Source: Zingiber officinale
Lineage: Eukaryota; Streptophyta; Magnoliopsida; Zingiberales; Zingiberaceae
NCBI RefSeq assembly: GCF_018446385.1
Contig: NC_056005.1
Coordinates: forward strand, 96,145,171-96,209,170
DNA: 64,000 bases
Direction of reading: 5' to 3'
Part shown: positions 62,201-64,000 of the stretch, one piece after another
Position numbering within the stretch: position 1 is the stretch's first letter
Layout of the letters: each line of letters starts with the position of its first letter
The notes under the pieces: model-generated
What the model saw: the letters and a program-made list of their open reading frames with translations, nothing else
What the model was told of the DNA's origin: nothing
The model's database searches: none
Translations under genes and position numbers: made by a program

Positions 62201-63150
62201 TGATTAAAAAATTAAAATTAATTCGACCCCTGTCCCCAAAAAAAAAACTCGACGGTAAAAGCCAGAAAAGTAGTAGGGGAACAAAAAAATGAAAGTGAAT
62301 ATGTGAATTAGTAATATATGTGATTGGGTAAAAAACTGGTTTTTTTAAAACATACATCATTATCCGAAAATAATTGAGAGGAGATTCTCTAGACCATGCT
62401 CCCTTTTCATATATTTATGGGGATATATAATCCTCATCTATTTTATAAATGAAGATCATAATCCTCATTAATACATGAAAAAAGAACATTTTCTGAATCA
62501 TAAAAACGGTCTAGACGATCTAGCCTGTTGCTGATACTGACTCTCGAGCTCGCATTGACCAAGAAGGAAAAATATCCCGAAATTTTTTTAAATGATCAAC
62601 ATTATCCGAAAATAATTGACTGTATGTTTGCTCATACTCACTACGGTGCTCGCACCTAGCAACGAAGCAGCAGACTTACCGCAGACATCAAGATGGTATG
62701 TTTACTTATACTCACTATAGTTCTCGCACCTCACGCATTCCTGGTCCAGTATTGTGAGCTTATCGCAGTCATCGATAAGATAAAAGAGGCCGAAAGGTTT
62801 TTTTTAAACGGCCATCAAATAATTGCCGGTATGTTTGCTTATACTCACAACGGCCATCAAACCTCACGCCTAACAGGAATTACCTACCCACTAAGGGGTT
62901 TGCTTAGATTCGCTGAAAGAAATAAGCATGGGAATGATAGCAGTGGGAATCTCCTATTTTATTAAATAATGATCTATTTTCATATTTAGGAGATTGAATC
63001 CGTCAGATGTTCCATTAATCTTCCAAATTAAGTATTCATTTTCAATCTCTTTCCTATTCCCCCTCCCCTCCTCGGTTTCTTTTTCTTAATGACGACATAT
63101 CTAATGAAAGCTCTTGCAAAAGATAAATTTTAAACTAATAAAAAAAAATT
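62200..63150. other. Intergenic DNA with small tandem copies
   Basis: GTATGTTTGCTTATACTCAC and close variants occur near 62622, 62696 and 62829, with CGCACCT(A/C) words after them. ATTATCCGAAAATAATTGA occurs near 62350 and 62602. A 90-codon open frame (62693-62965) runs through these copies and has no recognised domain. I see no gene. Confidence 0.45.
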
Positions 63151-63159
63151 TATGATAAT

Positions 63160-64000
63160 ACGGTGCATAAAGGTGGGACTCGATAAGGTCACGCAATCAG
63201 AAGTCAAGGAGATATGGTAGTCAAGGGCAGTCCAAAGTCAAGGGGACGTGACGGCCAAAAGTCAAAGAGACGTGACAGTTAACAATTAAGAGAAAGGAGT
63301 TAGACCGCCTCATGTCACCAACCGCATAATTCCTGGTCGGGTACAGACAAAGTAGGGTCCCAGATCTGGGACATAAGACGCAGTCTAGAGTAATGTCGGA
63401 CCTGTCCCGACTGGTCAGGCTTCCCCAGCTCTGGCCGCGCAGTCAGACCTGGTACTTTCAATAAGACAACTTCCGGTCGGTCCTTCAGCGATCCAAGCAT
63501 GAAAGATGGGGCCCTCGTCACAGCTCGTCCCCCTCATCAAGACTCAAGTCAGGTGGTACACCTGAACGGTCATTCCGAGCTGTCCATAGCTAAACTAGGG
63601 TAGGACAGAAAACGCTAAGCGACAAACAATGTCAGGGAATCGTAACCTCCTATCAGAGAATAACTATCATGCGTCAAGGAATATTCTAGTGGTTTGTTAT
63701 CACCTACGAATGGAACCTTCCTTTCACCAATAGGAGGTCACCGTTCACCTTCTCTCACTAGACAGACCCTAACACTCGACATTCTCTGATAACATGCAGG
63801 TTCTGAAGGTACGTACCATCATATAAAAAGGGAGGTCATCTCCCTTAGTCTGGTACGCGCACATACGAACTCATCTTCTACAATTCTCTTTTCTTCATAC
63901 ACTGTTCTTCTGGAGAAAAAGTATTTGATTTGAGCGTCAAAGGAGCTGCGCCGGGGACTTTTTTCCTAGTTTCTGGTCTCTAACGTTCCGTGTGCTTGGC
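63160..64000 (+). mobile_element. LTR of a Gypsy-type element, cut by the window end
   Basis: The sequence is GC-richer than its surroundings. It has short direct repeats (AGTCAAGG(A/G)GA(T/C)(A/G)TG words at 63210-63280), a TATA box CATATAAAAAGGGAGG near 63821 and, further on, GATTTGAGCGTCAAAGGAGC followed by GCGCCGGGGAC. That arrangement matches the downstream part of the Tat LTRs here (CTTGAGCGTCGGAGGG, GCCGGGAAC). The left boundary is approximate, and the element continues beyond the window. Confidence 0.5.

Noticed and set aside
62693-62965. 90-codon frame with a hydrophobic start that resembles a signal peptide
   Set aside because: It runs through local tandem copies, has no homology that I recognise and no promoter or splice context.

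Overview
This is a stretch of plant nuclear genome. It has intron-rich genes (GT..AG introns up to 3.4 kb), a strongly GC-rich first exon in the TBCCD1 gene (typical of commelinid monocots), and large nested LTR retrotransposons of the SIRE and Tat lineages. A commelinid monocot, perhaps in the ginger/banana order, is my best guess; the order is inference only. No bacterial, plasmid or CRISPR features are present.

Layout. 1-32,332 is a repeat-rich block. At the left edge a LINE ORF1-like (DUF4283) sequence on the minus strand is split by a tRNA-derived SINE with 17-bp target duplications. That SINE is itself split by a 9.4-kb SIRE-type Copia element (505-9914) with a perfect 5-bp duplication. 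Next come a decayed U2 snRNA locus that keeps its USE, TATA and 3' box (11.33-11.60 kb), a MYB/SANT relic split by an old SIRE-type solo LTR, and a small SINE cluster. A 15.7-kb Tat-lineage Gypsy element (16,639-32,332) follows. Its middle is replaced by a partial SIRE copy fused to the end of a third Copia element, and its 3' part carries a 64-bp tandem array and an antisense gene block with its own TATA box.

32.3-60.2 kb is the gene-bearing part, with four conserved single-copy-type genes whose exons I placed from splice sites and reading phase. They are TBCCD1 (+, 9 exons, 570 aa), SELO (-, 8 exons, 631 aa), a KHZ-type CCCH/KH RNA-binding protein (+, 3 exons, 296 aa) and CNX2, the MoaA-type GTP 3',8-cyclase of molybdenum cofactor synthesis (+, 6 exons, 393 aa). 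TBCCD1 and SELO converge. SELO and KHZ diverge from a 524-bp shared promoter region. KHZ and CNX2 are in tandem. They have unrelated functions, so the cluster looks like ordinary gene neighbourhood. An intact-looking solo Gypsy LTR with perfect duplications sits in KHZ intron 2.

60.2-64 kb is intergenic: degenerate repeats and the start of another LTR cut by the window edge. The most unusual signal is an array of short hairpins in the SIRE LTRs whose stems change in a compensating way from monomer to monomer. The decayed U2 locus, the antisense gene of the Gypsy element and a fold-back array near 56 kb also merit attention.
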